DNA of 40,650 nucleotides from Thermodesulfovibrio sp. GTDB lineage: Bacteria > Nitrospirota > Thermodesulfovibrionia > Thermodesulfovibrionales > UBA6898. Under the pieces are notes generated by a model that saw only the letters and a program-made list of their open reading frames with translations, had not been told where the DNA came from and did not search any database. Below, one piece after another: positions 40,441-40,650 of the stretch; position 1 is the stretch's first letter; each line of letters begins with the position of its first letter. The DNA lies in assembly GCA_013824615.1 (NCBI GenBank), contig PNOC01000030.1:1-40650 (forward strand), in the 5' to 3' direction. The position numbers and the translations under genes were made by a program.

Positions 40441-40650
40441 ATGGCAGCAAAATCTTCCAAGATCATTATCAAAAAAGTTAAAAAAGGCGGCCACGGCGGG
40501 CATCACGGCGGCAGCTGGAAGGTCGCCTATGCCGACTTTGTGACCGCCATGATGGCCTTCTTTCTCCTGATGTGGCTGCTTAATATGAGTTCAGCAGAAA
40601 AACGGGCCAAACTCTCCTATTACTTCAAAACGTTCAGCCTCTTCGAAAAA
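40441..40650 (+). CDS. motB: MotB stator protein, E. coli type, 5' part (cut by the window end)
   Basis: The first 70 residues of a MotB. After a Lys/His/Gly-rich start (IIIKKVKKGGHGGHHGGSWK) comes the transmembrane helix with the ion-binding Asp (VAYADFVTAMMAFFLLMWLL), nearly identical in pattern to proton-type MotB, then NMSSAEKRAKLSYYFKTFSL. The ATG is 9 bp after the motA stop. The peptidoglycan-binding domain lies beyond the window. Confidence 0.92.
   Translation, partial: MAAKSSKIIIKKVKKGGHGGHHGGSWKVAYADFVTAMMAFFLLMWLLNMSSAEKRAKLSYYFKTFSLFEK

Overview
This window is a dense motility locus of a Gram-negative, flagellated bacterium. P-ring (FlgI) and L-ring lipoprotein (FlgH) genes show two membranes. 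The chemotaxis and c-di-GMP genes look like those of Desulfobacterota/Nitrospirota-type bacteria, while the flagellin, FlbT and FlaF are of the alphaproteobacterial kind. I cannot name the species.

Layout. (1) 0.1-10.1 kb: chemotaxis genes: a soluble MCP-like protein, STAS protein, cheY, cheA, a transmembrane MCP, cheW, cheR, cheD and cheB. (2) 10.3-12.7 kb: two HDOD proteins and two small proteins. (3) 13.1-23.4 kb: rod, ring, hook-associated and export genes flgF-G-A-H-I-J(M23)-M-N-K-L, a fliK-like gene and an flhB-like gene (flhX). (4) 23.5-24.1 kb: a vapBC toxin-antitoxin pair. (5) 24.2-32.5 kb: the filament island: a sigma28-type TPR/Ig-like protein on the minus strand, a 1404-residue protein with two methyltransferase, two GT2 glycosyltransferase and TPR regions on the plus strand, and a minus-strand flagellin - unknown gene - flbT - flaF operon. 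(6) 32.9-33.5 kb: a mazEF pair. (7) 33.8-40.65 kb: a FlgM-like small protein, response regulator, RR-GAF-HD-GYP protein, PilZ protein, a first MotAB stator, a histidine kinase, and a second, E. coli-type MotAB stator cut by the window end.

How it works together: the Che proteins tune CheY; the flg genes build rod, rings and hook junction; FlgM holds sigma28 until the hook is finished. Five sigma28-like promoters (TAAA-N15/16-GCCGATAA type) then mark late genes: flgM, flagellin, the TPR/Ig protein, an HDOD gene and the c-di-GMP/stator operon. A sigma54-like site precedes flgF and another precedes the glycosyltransferase. The large methyltransferase/glycosyltransferase beside flagellin is most simply a flagellin glycan assembly enzyme. 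The flagellin mRNA leader has three tandem hairpins, the last masking part of the Shine-Dalgarno, and FlbT (an RNA-binding flagellin regulator in Caulobacter) is encoded in the same operon.

Intergenic DNA is rich in small repeats: 'TGTCATtC..CTTGA..' palindromes, 'TTGTCACCCTGAG..' units, and MITE-like elements with 16-bp termini AGAGTCTGTGTATAAA. Low-complexity repeats have also entered the 5' ends of flgA, flgH and flgI and encode part of their signal peptides. No tRNA, rRNA, CRISPR array or complete insertion sequence was seen.
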